Shown in pieces: positions 16,891 to 25,235 of a stretch of 64,000 nucleotides of DNA; the first letter of the stretch is position 1; each line of letters starts with the position of its first letter. The notes under the pieces were generated by a model. That model saw only the letters and a list, made by a program, of their open reading frames with translations, was not told the origin of the DNA and ran no database searches. The stretch covers positions 2,108,001-2,172,000 of the forward strand of contig CP102255.1 in assembly GCA_025146135.1 (NCBI GenBank), in the 5' to 3' direction. Made by a program: the position numbers and the translations under genes. This DNA comes from Anaerotruncus colihominis. Lineage in GTDB: Bacteria > Bacillota > Clostridia > Oscillospirales > Ruminococcaceae.

Positions 16891-17138
16891 GATTCCTTCA
16901 GTCCCTCCACTACCTCTTTTTGGAACACTTCGGCCGCATTTTCGGCGTTCAGTCCTGTCACAAGGCGGTCGTCAATCTTAATGGTGACGCCGTTCTGGCA
17001 GTGTCCCAGACAAAAGGACGCATTCAGATTGACCTTATCCTCAAGATGCTGCTGCGCGATCTGCTGCTTAAACACATTGATGATGTCATACGAACCCTTC
17101 AGGTGACACGAGCTTCCGATGCAAACATAGACTTCCAT
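16887..17138 (-). CDS. Thioredoxin-like 2Fe-2S ferredoxin (NuoE-like)
   Basis: An 83-residue protein with the four-Cys pattern of thioredoxin-fold 2Fe-2S ferredoxins: CIGSSCHLKGS near the N-terminus and FCLGHCQNGVTI in the second half. It starts at ATG 17138 behind GGAGGAAG and overlaps hydS by 4 bases. It probably passes electrons to or from the hydrogenase modules, as NuoE/HydC-type proteins do. Confidence 0.85.
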   Translation of the reverse strand: MEVYVCIGSSCHLKGSYDIINVFKQQIAQQHLEDKVNLNASFCLGHCQNGVTIKIDDRLVTGLNAENAAEVFQKEVVEGLKES

Positions 17139-17255
17139 TTTGCTTCCTCCAGTACCACAGTTTCGGCCGCGTCGCACGCGCCTATTGTTAAATTTCTATC
17201 AATATAATAGCACAATCGTACCCCCGGCGCAACCATCCGCCGCAAATTTACGCGT

Positions 17256-17849
17256 CTATACGGACAGCAGTTTCCTGCGCGCTTTATAATCGGGCATCAG
17301 CCGCGCCATCATGTCGTGAAAGCCTCTTTGATGGTTGGGGTGCAGAAAATGCACATATTCATGCAGCACAACATATTCAACCGCCTCAGCCGGCTGGTCC
17401 ATCAGTTGTGTATTGAGCGTGATGCGGCAGCGTCCCGGATTGCAGACGCCCCACCGCGTTTTCATCCGCCGCACGCGTATCTCCGGCTTTTGCGGCAGCA
17501 CGGATGAGAACAGCGGATAAATCCGATCGCTGACCGCACAAAAAGCCGCGAGACATTCCTCATCCGTGTAGGCGGCGGATGAACGCATCTGCTGCGTGTG
17601 CAGCCGGACACGCTCACGCGCCCGTTTAATCCAGCCGGCGTGCGCCTGTACAAAGGCGTCGATCTGCCGCAGCGGCACACGCCGCGCCGCTGAAACGCGC
17701 ACGGAACCATCCTCGCCGACACGCAGATTCAGGTTTTTGACACGCTTATACGTCAGCTCATATTCCACGCCGCCGGCTGTCCGTATCAAATGTGTCTCCC
17801 CCTTCCCATTGCTGCATGTTGCCGCCTGCGCTTTTCTAATATTTCCCAT
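17256..17849 (-). CDS. YgjP-like zinc metallopeptidase (DUF45)
   Basis: A 197-residue protein of the YgjP/M48-like family. VVLHEYVHFLHPNHQRGFH contains the HExxH-type zinc site (HEYVH) plus a downstream His. TRWGVCNPGRCRITLN is the family's conserved strand. ATG 17849 directly follows the acylphosphatase stop. Substrate unknown. Confidence 0.82.
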   Translation of the reverse strand: MGNIRKAQAATCSNGKGETHLIRTAGGVEYELTYKRVKNLNLRVGEDGSVRVSAARRVPLRQIDAFVQAHAGWIKRARERVRLHTQQMRSSAAYTDEECLAAFCAVSDRIYPLFSSVLPQKPEIRVRRMKTRWGVCNPGRCRITLNTQLMDQPAEAVEYVVLHEYVHFLHPNHQRGFHDMMARLMPDYKARRKLLSV

Positions 17850-18131
17850 TCAAAAAACAATCTCAAAATGATACCCGCTTTCAATGCCGACGCGCCGGCG
17901 CGTCAGCGAACGCACCTCAGCGAAGCGCGGCCCTTCGCGCACAAGCTCGAAGAACGCCTCTAACGCGGCCGGTTCCCCCTGCGCTTCAAGCTCAACCGCG
18001 CCGTCACAACGGTTGCGCACCCATCCGGTCAAAGAGAAGCGCAGCGCACAGCTTCGCACGAACCACCGGAACCCTACGCCCTGTACTTCCCCCTCGATCA
18101 GCGCGTACTCGCGCACTGCCCGCGCGTTCAT
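17850..18131 (-). CDS. acyP: Acylphosphatase
   Basis: A 93-residue acylphosphatase, normal for the family. It hydrolyses acyl phosphates such as carbamoyl phosphate and 1,3-bisphosphoglycerate. EVQGVGFRWFV gives the phosphate-binding loop and catalytic Arg, and TGWVRNRCDG gives the catalytic Asn. It overlaps the PPK2 stop by 4 bases (ATGA) and abuts the YgjP-like gene, so the three form an operon. Confidence 0.9.
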   Translation of the reverse strand: MNARAVREYALIEGEVQGVGFRWFVRSCALRFSLTGWVRNRCDGAVELEAQGEPAALEAFFELVREGPRFAEVRSLTRRRVGIESGYHFEIVF

Positions 18132-19612
18132 AAGCGTTTTTCGATCGCATCGATGACGGCGTGCAGCGTGCGCAGGCGCGCGTACCGCTTATCGTTCGAT
18201 TCGATAACGAACCAGGGCGCAAACGATGTGTTTGTGCGCAAAAGCATCTCATCTACCGCCTGCTCGTAGGCGTCCCATTTCTCACGGTTCCGCCAGTCCT
18301 CGTCGGTGATCTTGTAGCGTTTTTCCGGCGTATTCTGACGGTCGTTAAAACGGCGAAGCTGTTCGTCCTTATCGATGTGCAGCCAGAATTTCAGGATGAT
18401 TGCGCCCCAGTCGGCCAATCCCCGTTCAAAACGGTTGATTTCGTCGTATGCACGGCCCCATTGCTCGTCGGTGCAAAAGCCTTCAATATGCTCCACCAGC
18501 ACGCGTCCATACCAGGTGCGGTCAAAAATGGCGACATGCCCATCCTTTGGAAGGGTGTTCCAGAAACGCCACAGATGCGGGTGGTTCTTTTCAACCGTGC
18601 TCGGCGCGGCAACGGGAACCACCTCATAGCCGCGCGCGTCAAGCGCCTGCGCAATCCGCTTGATATTGCCGCCCTTCCCGGCCGCGTCCCATCCTTCATA
18701 TGCGAGGATCAGCGGGATTTTTTCAAGATACAGCCGCCCATGCAGCTCGGACAGGCGCTTTTGGCAGTTCTTAAGCTCCTTGCGGTATTCCTCCTCAGAA
18801 ACCGACCTGCTCAGATCCACATCGCAAAGGCGCGCGCAAGGCTCTGTGCGGATATCGTCAGACACACGAATTCCTGTAAACGGCCGCTCGATACCACTCT
18901 GCCGGTCCTCTATCGCGCGTTCGAGCGCGGCGATCACCGTTGTAAACACCTTATGTGTCGCATAACGGCGGTCTGTCGCGGCCACAACGGTCCAGGGCGC
19001 GTTGTGGCGGTCTGTGCGGGAAATCATTTCATCGAACGCCGTCAGATAATCGTCGTAATGCTCGTTGTGATCCCAGTCGGCCTTTGTTACGCGCCAGCGC
19101 GTCGCCTTTTTTTCCTCCAGGGCTTTAAAGCGTTTTTTCTGTTCTTTTTTCGTGATGTGGAAAAAGAATTTGACAAGCACATAGCCGTCGTCTGTGATCT
19201 GATGTTCAAAATCGACGATCTCATCATAACGGTGATTCAGCTCACGACGCGAAAGCGCTTCATCCTCGCGCGCCACCGAAACCTCCCGGTACCAGCTACG
19301 GTCGAATAGAGCGATATCTCCATATGTCGGCAGCTTTTCCCAAAACCGCTTCATCCATGGGTATCGGCGTTCATCTGTGCTTGGCGCGGTGATGCTGTGC
19401 ACCGAAAAGCCGCGCGGGTCCAGATTTGTGATAAGCCGGGAAAGCTTGTCGCCTTTGCCGGACGCGCCCCATCCCTCGAACACGATCACCGTGGGAATTT
19501 TGAGGGCGCGCGCACGCTGCTGGAGCACGCCGAGCTTCTTTTTCAATTCCCCCGAAACAGCGTCCCATTCCGCCTGATCCATCCACATGTCAAGGTCCAG
19601 ATTTTCCAGCAT
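18128..19612 (-). CDS. Tandem-domain polyphosphate kinase 2 (polyphosphate:AMP phosphotransferase type)
   Basis: A 494-residue protein with two PPK2 domains. Each has a Walker A-like loop: FEGWGASGKGDKLSR near residue 45 and YEGWDAAGKGGNIKR in the second half. Each also has a lid motif (FDRSWYREV; FDRTWYGRV). Two-domain PPK2 enzymes (class II, Pap) use polyphosphate to make ADP from AMP. The start is ATG 19612 behind AAAGGCGGGA. It is first in an operon with acylphosphatase. The exact nucleotide specificity is inferred from the duplication. Confidence 0.88.
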   Translation of the reverse strand: MLENLDLDMWMDQAEWDAVSGELKKKLGVLQQRARALKIPTVIVFEGWGASGKGDKLSRLITNLDPRGFSVHSITAPSTDERRYPWMKRFWEKLPTYGDIALFDRSWYREVSVAREDEALSRRELNHRYDEIVDFEHQITDDGYVLVKFFFHITKKEQKKRFKALEEKKATRWRVTKADWDHNEHYDDYLTAFDEMISRTDRHNAPWTVVAATDRRYATHKVFTTVIAALERAIEDRQSGIERPFTGIRVSDDIRTEPCARLCDVDLSRSVSEEEYRKELKNCQKRLSELHGRLYLEKIPLILAYEGWDAAGKGGNIKRIAQALDARGYEVVPVAAPSTVEKNHPHLWRFWNTLPKDGHVAIFDRTWYGRVLVEHIEGFCTDEQWGRAYDEINRFERGLADWGAIILKFWLHIDKDEQLRRFNDRQNTPEKRYKITDEDWRNREKWDAYEQAVDEMLLRTNTSFAPWFVIESNDKRYARLRTLHAVIDAIEKRL

Positions 19613-19677
19613 ATGATGTCCCGCCTTTCCGCGCAGCGCCGATTGTGGCATCCGCGTGATTCGTTTATTTTTATGGT

Positions 19678-19706
19678 ATTATACCATTAAAAATTGCGAA
19701 TTACAA
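19678..19706 (-). promoter_or_regulatory. Promoter of the PPK2-acyP operon
   Basis: Read on the minus strand: TTGTAA (19706-19701) and TATAAT (19683-19678), 17 bases apart, about 65 bases before the PPK2 ATG. Confidence 0.6.
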
Positions 19707-19745
19707 TGAAATTATCGTCTATTATATACAAAATTCACTTTTCAT

Positions 19746-20237
19746 TTATAATGTTACTGTCCGTAGGACAAAGTCAGCGGCCTGTCCGCAGACGGATATC
19801 ACATACCCCTGCTCCATATATGTCGCAATATCGGTGCGGCCGCACGTCTCGACCGTATTCAGCGGCAGAGTGAAACCGCGCCCATCGCGCTTGACAAACG
19901 CTTCCTTACGCGTCCATACCTTTAGAAACCGTGCGGCGTCCACCGCATACGCACGTTCACGCGGCGTAAAGCTTCGCTCTGCGACCCGCATATTCACCCG
20001 CCGAGCGAAGGATTCGATATCAACGCCGACAGGGCGCGGCGATACCGCGCAGACAACCGCGCCGCGCGTATGCGCAAGGCTGATCTGCCGTTCCGGTTCC
20101 TCCGGCAAAAACGGCTTGCCATGCGCACCATACGCCAGACGCGGCATATACCCGAGCGCCCGCGCCAACAGTTGCCGCACCGCGGCCGACTGGTCGGGCG
20201 CGTCCGTCTTTGCAAACCAGACGATGTGCTCCATCAT
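19746..20237 (-). CDS. 4'-phosphopantetheinyl transferase (Sfp family)
   Basis: A 163-residue short Sfp-type transferase that moves phosphopantetheine from CoA to carrier proteins. PVGVDIESF has the Mg-binding Asp/Glu, and FLKVWTRKEAFVKRDG is the second family motif. It is shorter than Sfp (about 220) at the N-terminus. ATG 20237 overlaps the rlmA-like stop (ATGA) behind GGGAGGG. No polyketide or peptide synthetase lies nearby, so the carrier partner is elsewhere. Confidence 0.85.
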   Translation of the reverse strand: MMEHIVWFAKTDAPDQSAAVRQLLARALGYMPRLAYGAHGKPFLPEEPERQISLAHTRGAVVCAVSPRPVGVDIESFARRVNMRVAERSFTPRERAYAVDAARFLKVWTRKEAFVKRDGRGFTLPLNTVETCGRTDIATYMEQGYVISVCGQAADFVLRTVTL

Positions 20238-21055
20238 GCGCCCTCCCTGCGGTAAAGTACAATCCAAAAATCCGCCTCCGTGTGCAGGCAATCGCATAAC
20301 GACAGCCTTTGCGCTCCCTGCGCGGGCGTCCTGTAATAATAGGGCGTCATCATAAAAAGGCTCTTAATCAAATCGTTTCCATTCAACGTAAATTCATACG
20401 AAATTCTGCGGCGGCTTTCGATACAAAAACCTTCCAGTTCAAATGTCTTATCCGGGTTTTCATATGGATGCTCATACAAAATTTCTTTTAGCCCGTACAG
20501 ATGGCGGGCGGCCGGATATACCGCCGCAAAAACACTGCCCGGCGCAAGCACACGCAAAAGCTCCGGCGCGCAGAGCGGCGAAAAAATATTGCAGCAAACA
20601 TCAAACGCACCGTCTGAAAACGGCAGTGCGAACAAACTGGCAACCGCAAAATGCGCCGCCCGGCAGCGGCGCGCCGCATGGCGCACCGCCGCCTTTGAAA
20701 GGTCGACGCCATAGAGCGCGGCATCCTTTCCAGCCGTGTGCAGCGCGTCATACAGCCGCGCCGCATAATACCCCTCGCCGCAGCCTGCGTCCAGGATGCG
20801 CGGCGCGGCGCCTGCGCGCGCGGCGATCTCTGCATTGAGCGTGTCGGAAAGCGGCGCGTAAAACCCGCTGTCGAGAAAACGCGTTCGGCTGGCAACCATT
20901 TCAGCGTTATCGCCTGGATTGGCGCTGTTTTTCCGATTAGCCAGCAACAGATTCACATATCCCTGCGCGGCCAGATCGAAGCTGTGATTTTTCGGGCAGC
21001 AAAGCGCGCGTTCCCGCTTCATGAGCGCACCCTTACAGATTGGACAAATAAACAT
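20234..21055 (-). CDS. rlmA: RlmA-like 23S rRNA (guanine-N1) methyltransferase
   Basis: A 273-residue protein. CPICKGALMKRERALCCPKNHSF has the RlmA-type zinc site of paired cysteines at the very N-terminus (shown in part). RNSANPGDNAEMVASR follows, as in RlmA. LDAGCGEGYY is the S-adenosylmethionine motif. The start is ATG 21055 behind GGAGGCGG; the open frame continues upstream through non-coding sequence. Resistance-type TlrB homologues belong to the same family, but housekeeping RlmA is more likely. Confidence 0.82.
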   Translation of the reverse strand: MFICPICKGALMKRERALCCPKNHSFDLAAQGYVNLLLANRKNSANPGDNAEMVASRTRFLDSGFYAPLSDTLNAEIAARAGAAPRILDAGCGEGYYAARLYDALHTAGKDAALYGVDLSKAAVRHAARRCRAAHFAVASLFALPFSDGAFDVCCNIFSPLCAPELLRVLAPGSVFAAVYPAARHLYGLKEILYEHPYENPDKTFELEGFCIESRRRISYEFTLNGNDLIKSLFMMTPYYYRTPAQGAQRLSLCDCLHTEADFWIVLYRREGA

Positions 21056-21167
21056 AAAGCCGCCTCCATCCCCGCCGCTTCCGGCCGGGCGTTTCCCCAG
21101 GAATTCATCAAACGGCGCCCTTTGGGCTTGACTGCCGCAAAGCGGCAAAGCCGTTTGCCCTGCGCAT

Positions 21168-21196
21168 ATTGTACCAAGATTCGGCTTACCCGTCAA
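21168..21196 (-). promoter_or_regulatory. Promoter of the rlmA-like gene
   Basis: On the minus strand: TTGACG (21196-21191) and TACAAT (21173-21168) with a 17-base spacer, about 110 bases before the ATG. Confidence 0.55.
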
Positions 21197-21227
21197 TTTA
21201 CAGTTTTTCCAACCAAGTCCGCAGTAC

Positions 21228-21256
21228 TTGCGGCTTTGTGCGATACGCATTATAAT
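21228..21256 (+). promoter_or_regulatory. Promoter of the HAD-family gene
   Basis: TTGCGG at 21228-21233 and TATAAT at 21251-21256 with a 17-base spacer, 37 bases before the HAD start. It is divergent from the rlmA promoter. Confidence 0.6.
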
Positions 21257-21292
21257 AGAAACAACAACGCTGAAAGGACGAGGATTGACCGC

Positions 21293-22120
21293 ATGTCTAT
21301 CAAACTGATCGCTCTCGATATGGATGGAACGACGCTTTGCAGCGACCATCATACAATTTCCCAGGAAAACCTCGATGCCATGGCCGACGCAGCCGCACAA
21401 GGCATTCTGATCGTCCCAGCCACCGGACGTATTTGTAACCGCCTGCCTGAAATAATTGAGGCTCAACCGTGGCTGCGCTATGCCGTTACAGTCAACGGCG
21501 CGGCCGTAACCGACTTGCATACAGGAAAATCGCTCTATAAAAATCCTCTGAAACGCACAGTCGCATTGCAGGTGTTTGATCTTGTGGAACCATATCCGAT
21601 CTTTATCGAGATTTACTGTGACGGCTTGGATTATATTGAGGAACGCCGTATGCCATATTTTTCCGAGCTACCCATCAGCGAGGAGCGCCGCAGCATGATG
21701 CTGCGCGGCCGCTGTTTTGTCGAAAGTCAGCGCGCATTTCTTGAAGAAACTGACGGCGCGATTGAAAAATTCAATCTCCCCTATCTGGAGGACGACCTTC
21801 GATTGACCATCAATAAACAGCTCTCCGCTCTTGACGGCGTGACGCTGACCTCCTCAATCGCAAAAAATATTGAGGTCAACGCAGCCGGAGCCGACAAGGG
21901 CGACGGGCTGGCGCATCTGTGCGCACATCTTGGCATCGCGCCCGACGAGGTGCTTGCAATCGGCGACGGCGAAAATGATCTGACCATGCTGCAATTCGCC
22001 GGTATGTCCGCCGCTCCCGCCAACGCTTGCGAACAGGCCAGAAAGCTTGCCGGCTGGATAGCTCCCTCCAATAATGAAAGCGCTGTGGCGCGCGCGCTTG
22101 AGCATTATCATATCATTTAG
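21293..22120 (+). CDS. Cof-type HAD-superfamily phosphatase
   Basis: A 275-residue member of the Cof/HAD-IIB group. IALDMDGTTL holds the nucleophile DxD motif near the N-terminus. ADKGDGLAHLC and IGDGENDLTML supply the later Lys and Asp motifs. Such enzymes dephosphorylate sugar phosphates, FMN and similar small molecules; the substrate cannot be read. ATG 21293 is preceded by GAAAGGACGAGG. Confidence 0.85.
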   Translation: MSIKLIALDMDGTTLCSDHHTISQENLDAMADAAAQGILIVPATGRICNRLPEIIEAQPWLRYAVTVNGAAVTDLHTGKSLYKNPLKRTVALQVFDLVEPYPIFIEIYCDGLDYIEERRMPYFSELPISEERRSMMLRGRCFVESQRAFLEETDGAIEKFNLPYLEDDLRLTINKQLSALDGVTLTSSIAKNIEVNAAGADKGDGLAHLCAHLGIAPDEVLAIGDGENDLTMLQFAGMSAAPANACEQARKLAGWIAPSNNESAVARALEHYHII

Positions 22121-22158
22121 CGGAAGTAAGGGACCGCTCATATCTTGAGGAGGCCCGT

Positions 22159-22784
22159 ATGACGCCGATGGAGCATGTTGACGCATATAAGAACCTGTAT
22201 TCACAGCCGCAAAACGCCGTCCAGGCGGGCCTTTTGCCCCCGCTCCACGTTAAATTTTCTTGCCGGGCGACAGCCCGCCTGCAAAAATTTGCCTTGATCG
22301 GGTACAAAATCCCTCGCCTGTCCAGTATCCTCCGGCTGTGAATACAGGTTCTAAGGTCAGCCTCGAGCTGGGATTTTATGAATTGGATGATCTTTCCGAT
22401 TTTCTTGACCGGCAAATAGAGGTACTTGACAACGTACCATATATATACATTGATCTGGCTTTGGCGATTCCTTTAGGCTTCAAGCATGTCTTTCACTGTA
22501 TCTCGGAGTATTTTTCAGACAATCGATACATCCCCGAAAACCGGCCGGACTGCCCTGTGGAAAAAAGCCTGATCGGCCTGATCCGTGACAGATACCAATC
22601 CGGCGAGGCGACGCTTGAGCAAACATGCGTATGGCTGCACCGGCTTTCTCTCTATTTTGAGCCGTACTCTGTCATGAACGCCGTCGAGGACTATTACAGG
22701 CTGGCACATGAAGAAATTGTTTTTTCAATCGATCAGGTGAAAAATATGGTGGAGGAAATCCTTTCACGCGGTACACAGATATAA
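22159..22784 (+). pseudogene. Hypothetical gene interrupted by a 161-bp MITE-like insertion
   Basis: The 5' part starts at ATG 22159 behind GAGGAGG and encodes MTPMEHVDAYK before the insertion at 22191. The 3' part resumes at 22355 (VSLELGFYELDDLSDF...) and ends at 22784. If the element and one copy of the TAA target repeat are removed, both halves join in frame as ...DAYK-VSLEL..., giving about 153 residues. With the element in place (164 added bases) the frame shifts and stops at 22341. The family is not recognised: an acidic, mostly helical soluble protein with no clear motif. A re-start inside the element could still express the C-terminal part. Confidence 0.75.
22191..22351. mobile_element. 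MITE-like element with 19-bp terminal inverted repeats
   Basis: GAACCTGTATTCACAGCCG (22191-22209) is the exact reverse complement of 22333-22351. The element is flanked by a 3-bp direct repeat TAA (22188-22190 and 22352-22354). Inside, 22222-22230 and 22273-22281 form another perfect inverted repeat. It codes for no transposase, so it would need one in trans. A TNA-type 3-bp target duplication is known for some IS5-family subgroups; that assignment is only a suggestion. Confidence 0.8.
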
Positions 22785-22852
22785 CAGCCCTGCGGCTGGA
22801 ATTGGCATAACATCTTGAGCGCAGCACGCAAAATAAAACGATTATGACCGTT

Positions 22853-22901
22853 AAAATACAAAGTGCGCCTGCTCCATTGGAGCAGGCGCACTTTGTATTT
22901 T
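22853..22901. terminator. Very long bidirectional terminator
   Basis: A perfect stem of 23 bp (22853-22875 with 22879-22901) around ATT, with AAAA and TTTT ends. It separates the convergent interrupted gene and ABC-2 operon. Confidence 0.9.
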
Positions 22902-23004
22902 GCCGCTCTGCGGTACGATGAAATCATTCTCCAAAGCGGCAGCGGACCGCATCCGTATATCTCCCTGGCTATGAAAGAACAGATATCAGCCCCGCGGTCA
23001 TTCA

Positions 23005-24036
23005 TCACAGAATCGCCATCAGCCGCAGGAAGTACCAGGCCGGCGACAGAAAGCGCAGCGCGCCCATGCCGGCGGGCAGCAGCACAGGATCGACGATTGC
23101 CCCTGAGCAGATAATGCCGATGAACAGAAACGGCGGTAAAAGCGCAACGACAATACCCGTCCACCGGCGCAGCCGCGACATGAGCGGACTGATAACAGCC
23201 ATCAATACAGACAGCGCGCAAAATGCCAACACACGCGCGCCTGCACCGTATGCGCCGTCTTGAAGAAACAGCGCATGCATAAGCCCGTCTGCGGCAAGCA
23301 GCACCGCCAGATTGATCAGCACGCCGGCCAGCGCCGGCGCAAATGCAGTCACGGCTCTATGGCCGGAAAACACAGCCAACTGACGGTACGCGGCGGCACG
23401 GCCTCCCGCCTCAAGCAGAGCAGACAGGACCGTGACGCCGAAAAATACAGTTATAAGCACAGCGTAAAGCAGCGGCTGTACGCCGCTGTCTGTCAATTCC
23501 TCTATTGAAGCGCCCTCCCCGCGTGTGTGCAGCTCAAGCGACAGCGGCGGTTCGCTGATACGCAGACGCTCATAGATCAGCGCCGTGTTGCTGCCGTCGA
23601 TGCCATTGTCCTCCAGAAAAGCTTTCGCCATCCCGGGCGCGCGCGCATCCATATATGCCGCAAGGACGATTTCATCGGTTAGCGGACGCATATAGGAGGC
23701 ATCTGTCAAATAAACCGTTACAGGCGGCTCCATTTGATCGTCCAGCCGATATCCGCAGTGGAGGACGCCCGCAAGCACATCGCGGCGCAGCGCGTCGTCA
23801 TCCGTGTAGCGTATCACCGTAAAACCGGCGTTTTCAAGCAAGGCGTTTGCCGCTGTCGACGCTATATCGCCGGACACTGTCACGCCGACCTGCAAATTTA
23901 CGCCGTTGTTCTCGGGAAGCACTGCGGCCAGCAGAAGCATAACAGCGAGAAAAAAAGCGGTTGACACATAAAACGCCGCTGACCGCAGCACCGATTTGAG
24001 CTGTACAAAAAGAAGCGTTGCAAAATAGCGCATCAT
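23005..24036 (-). CDS. ABC-2-type transporter permease
   Basis: A 343-residue membrane protein with an N-terminal transmembrane helix (about 15-38), a long extracytoplasmic domain (about 40-190) and a cluster of hydrophobic helices in the C-terminal half. This is the layout of ABC-2 exporter permeases of the YhgE/DrrB-like group. ATG 24036 shares a base with the upstream permease stop. It forms a two-permease exporter with the next gene and the ATPase at 27079-27750. Cargo unknown. Confidence 0.7.
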   Translation of the reverse strand: MMRYFATLLFVQLKSVLRSAAFYVSTAFFLAVMLLLAAVLPENNGVNLQVGVTVSGDIASTAANALLENAGFTVIRYTDDDALRRDVLAGVLHCGYRLDDQMEPPVTVYLTDASYMRPLTDEIVLAAYMDARAPGMAKAFLEDNGIDGSNTALIYERLRISEPPLSLELHTRGEGASIEELTDSGVQPLLYAVLITVFFGVTVLSALLEAGGRAAAYRQLAVFSGHRAVTAFAPALAGVLINLAVLLAADGLMHALFLQDGAYGAGARVLAFCALSVLMAVISPLMSRLRRWTGIVVALLPPFLFIGIICSGAIVDPVLLPAGMGALRFLSPAWYFLRLMAIL

Positions 24037-25187
24037 TATTCGGCCACCTCCCCACGCCGCCAAAAGACTGCTGCAGCTAAGTACAGCAGAACGCCCATAG
24101 CCCATGGCTGCCAAAGCTGTGCAGCCGAAAGCTGTTCGCCGAACAGCGCAGCGCACAGGCGCAAGCCCTGGCCGACCGGCGTAAACGGTGCGATCCGGGA
24201 AAATACCTCTGGCATCAGAGCCAGCGGCAAAAAGCACCCCGCGCACAGCCCTGTCCCCACAGACAGCAGCAGGCATGCGCCAGCGCACATTTTCCACTGT
24301 GAAAAGAACGTTGACAGCGCCGCGGCAAACGCAGATGCAATAAACGCAAAACCAATATATACCGGCAGCTTGCCCGCAGCAAAGCCGTCGAGCCAACATG
24401 CGAACAAAAAGATCGGAAGCTCAGCCATGAGCATGAGTAAAAAGACATGAAGCCCAGCCGCGGCAAACAGCCCGCGCGCATGCGCAGCGCGGGCAAAACG
24501 CCGCAAATCCTGTATCGCGGGCTGAAAGAGAAAGCCATAACAAAAAAACAGGGCGGAAACTGCCGCCGCCAGATAATAAAGCGGCAGTGACAATGCGCCC
24601 GATGCGGATAGCGTCTGCTCCTGCACCAGAGAGAGGCGGTCCAGAAACGCGCGTACAAACAGCATATTGATTCCCATAACCAGTTGATCGTATTGCCGCG
24701 CCGACATCCCTTCTCCATAAGAAACGGATTCCTGAACAGTGTAAACGCCGCGCTGTGCCGCGGTTAAATCGGCGGCCGCCGCGTCAAGAAGCTGTCGCAC
24801 CCACATTGCTTCCAGAGGGGATGAAAGGTCCAGCTCGATAACAGGGCTTATATTTTCTCCATTTAAAATACTGTCGATGAAACCCTCTGGAATGGTTATG
24901 ACGGCCGCATATGAACCGTCACGCGCCTGCTGCGGCGTCACAAACTGCATATCGAGCAGCTTTTCAGCGCTCTCCATTGAAGCGGCTGAACGAAGCGCCA
25001 TCCGGCTGATGGGATTGGTATCAAGATTGACGACAGCTACCGCCGCCTTTGGCTGCTCCTGTTGCGGCAATACGGAAAAAGCTGCGTATCCGAGCGCCGC
25101 GCAGACTCCAAGCACGCAAAGCAAGCACAGCAGCCGTCGGCCGCTGTGCTTGCATACAATCAGAAATGAGGTTGCAAACAGTCTCAT
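24036..25187 (-). CDS. ABC-2-type transporter permease
   Basis: A 383-residue membrane protein with the same plan as its partner: an N-terminal helix (about 18-40), an extracytoplasmic region (about 45-185) containing AAVITIPEGFIDSILNGE, a motif common in ABC-2 permeases, and six or so C-terminal helices. It lies 48 bases after the single-helix protein gene of the same operon. Confidence 0.72.
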   Translation of the reverse strand: MRLFATSFLIVCKHSGRRLLCLLCVLGVCAALGYAAFSVLPQQEQPKAAVAVVNLDTNPISRMALRSAASMESAEKLLDMQFVTPQQARDGSYAAVITIPEGFIDSILNGENISPVIELDLSSPLEAMWVRQLLDAAAADLTAAQRGVYTVQESVSYGEGMSARQYDQLVMGINMLFVRAFLDRLSLVQEQTLSASGALSLPLYYLAAAVSALFFCYGFLFQPAIQDLRRFARAAHARGLFAAAGLHVFLLMLMAELPIFLFACWLDGFAAGKLPVYIGFAFIASAFAAALSTFFSQWKMCAGACLLLSVGTGLCAGCFLPLALMPEVFSRIAPFTPVGQGLRLCAALFGEQLSAAQLWQPWAMGVLLYLAAAVFWRRGEVAE

Positions 25188-25235
25188 GTTGTTCCCTTCG
25201 CAGGCTCTTTTCAGCTGTTAGTCCGTCAAGGCCAA

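Noticed and set aside
12454..17106. Long plus-strand open frames (about 480 and 435 codons) opposite the hydrogenase operon
   Set aside because: They mirror the minus-strand hydrogenase genes, have no ribosome site, and are rich in Arg, His and Cys as expected for reverse-strand shadows.
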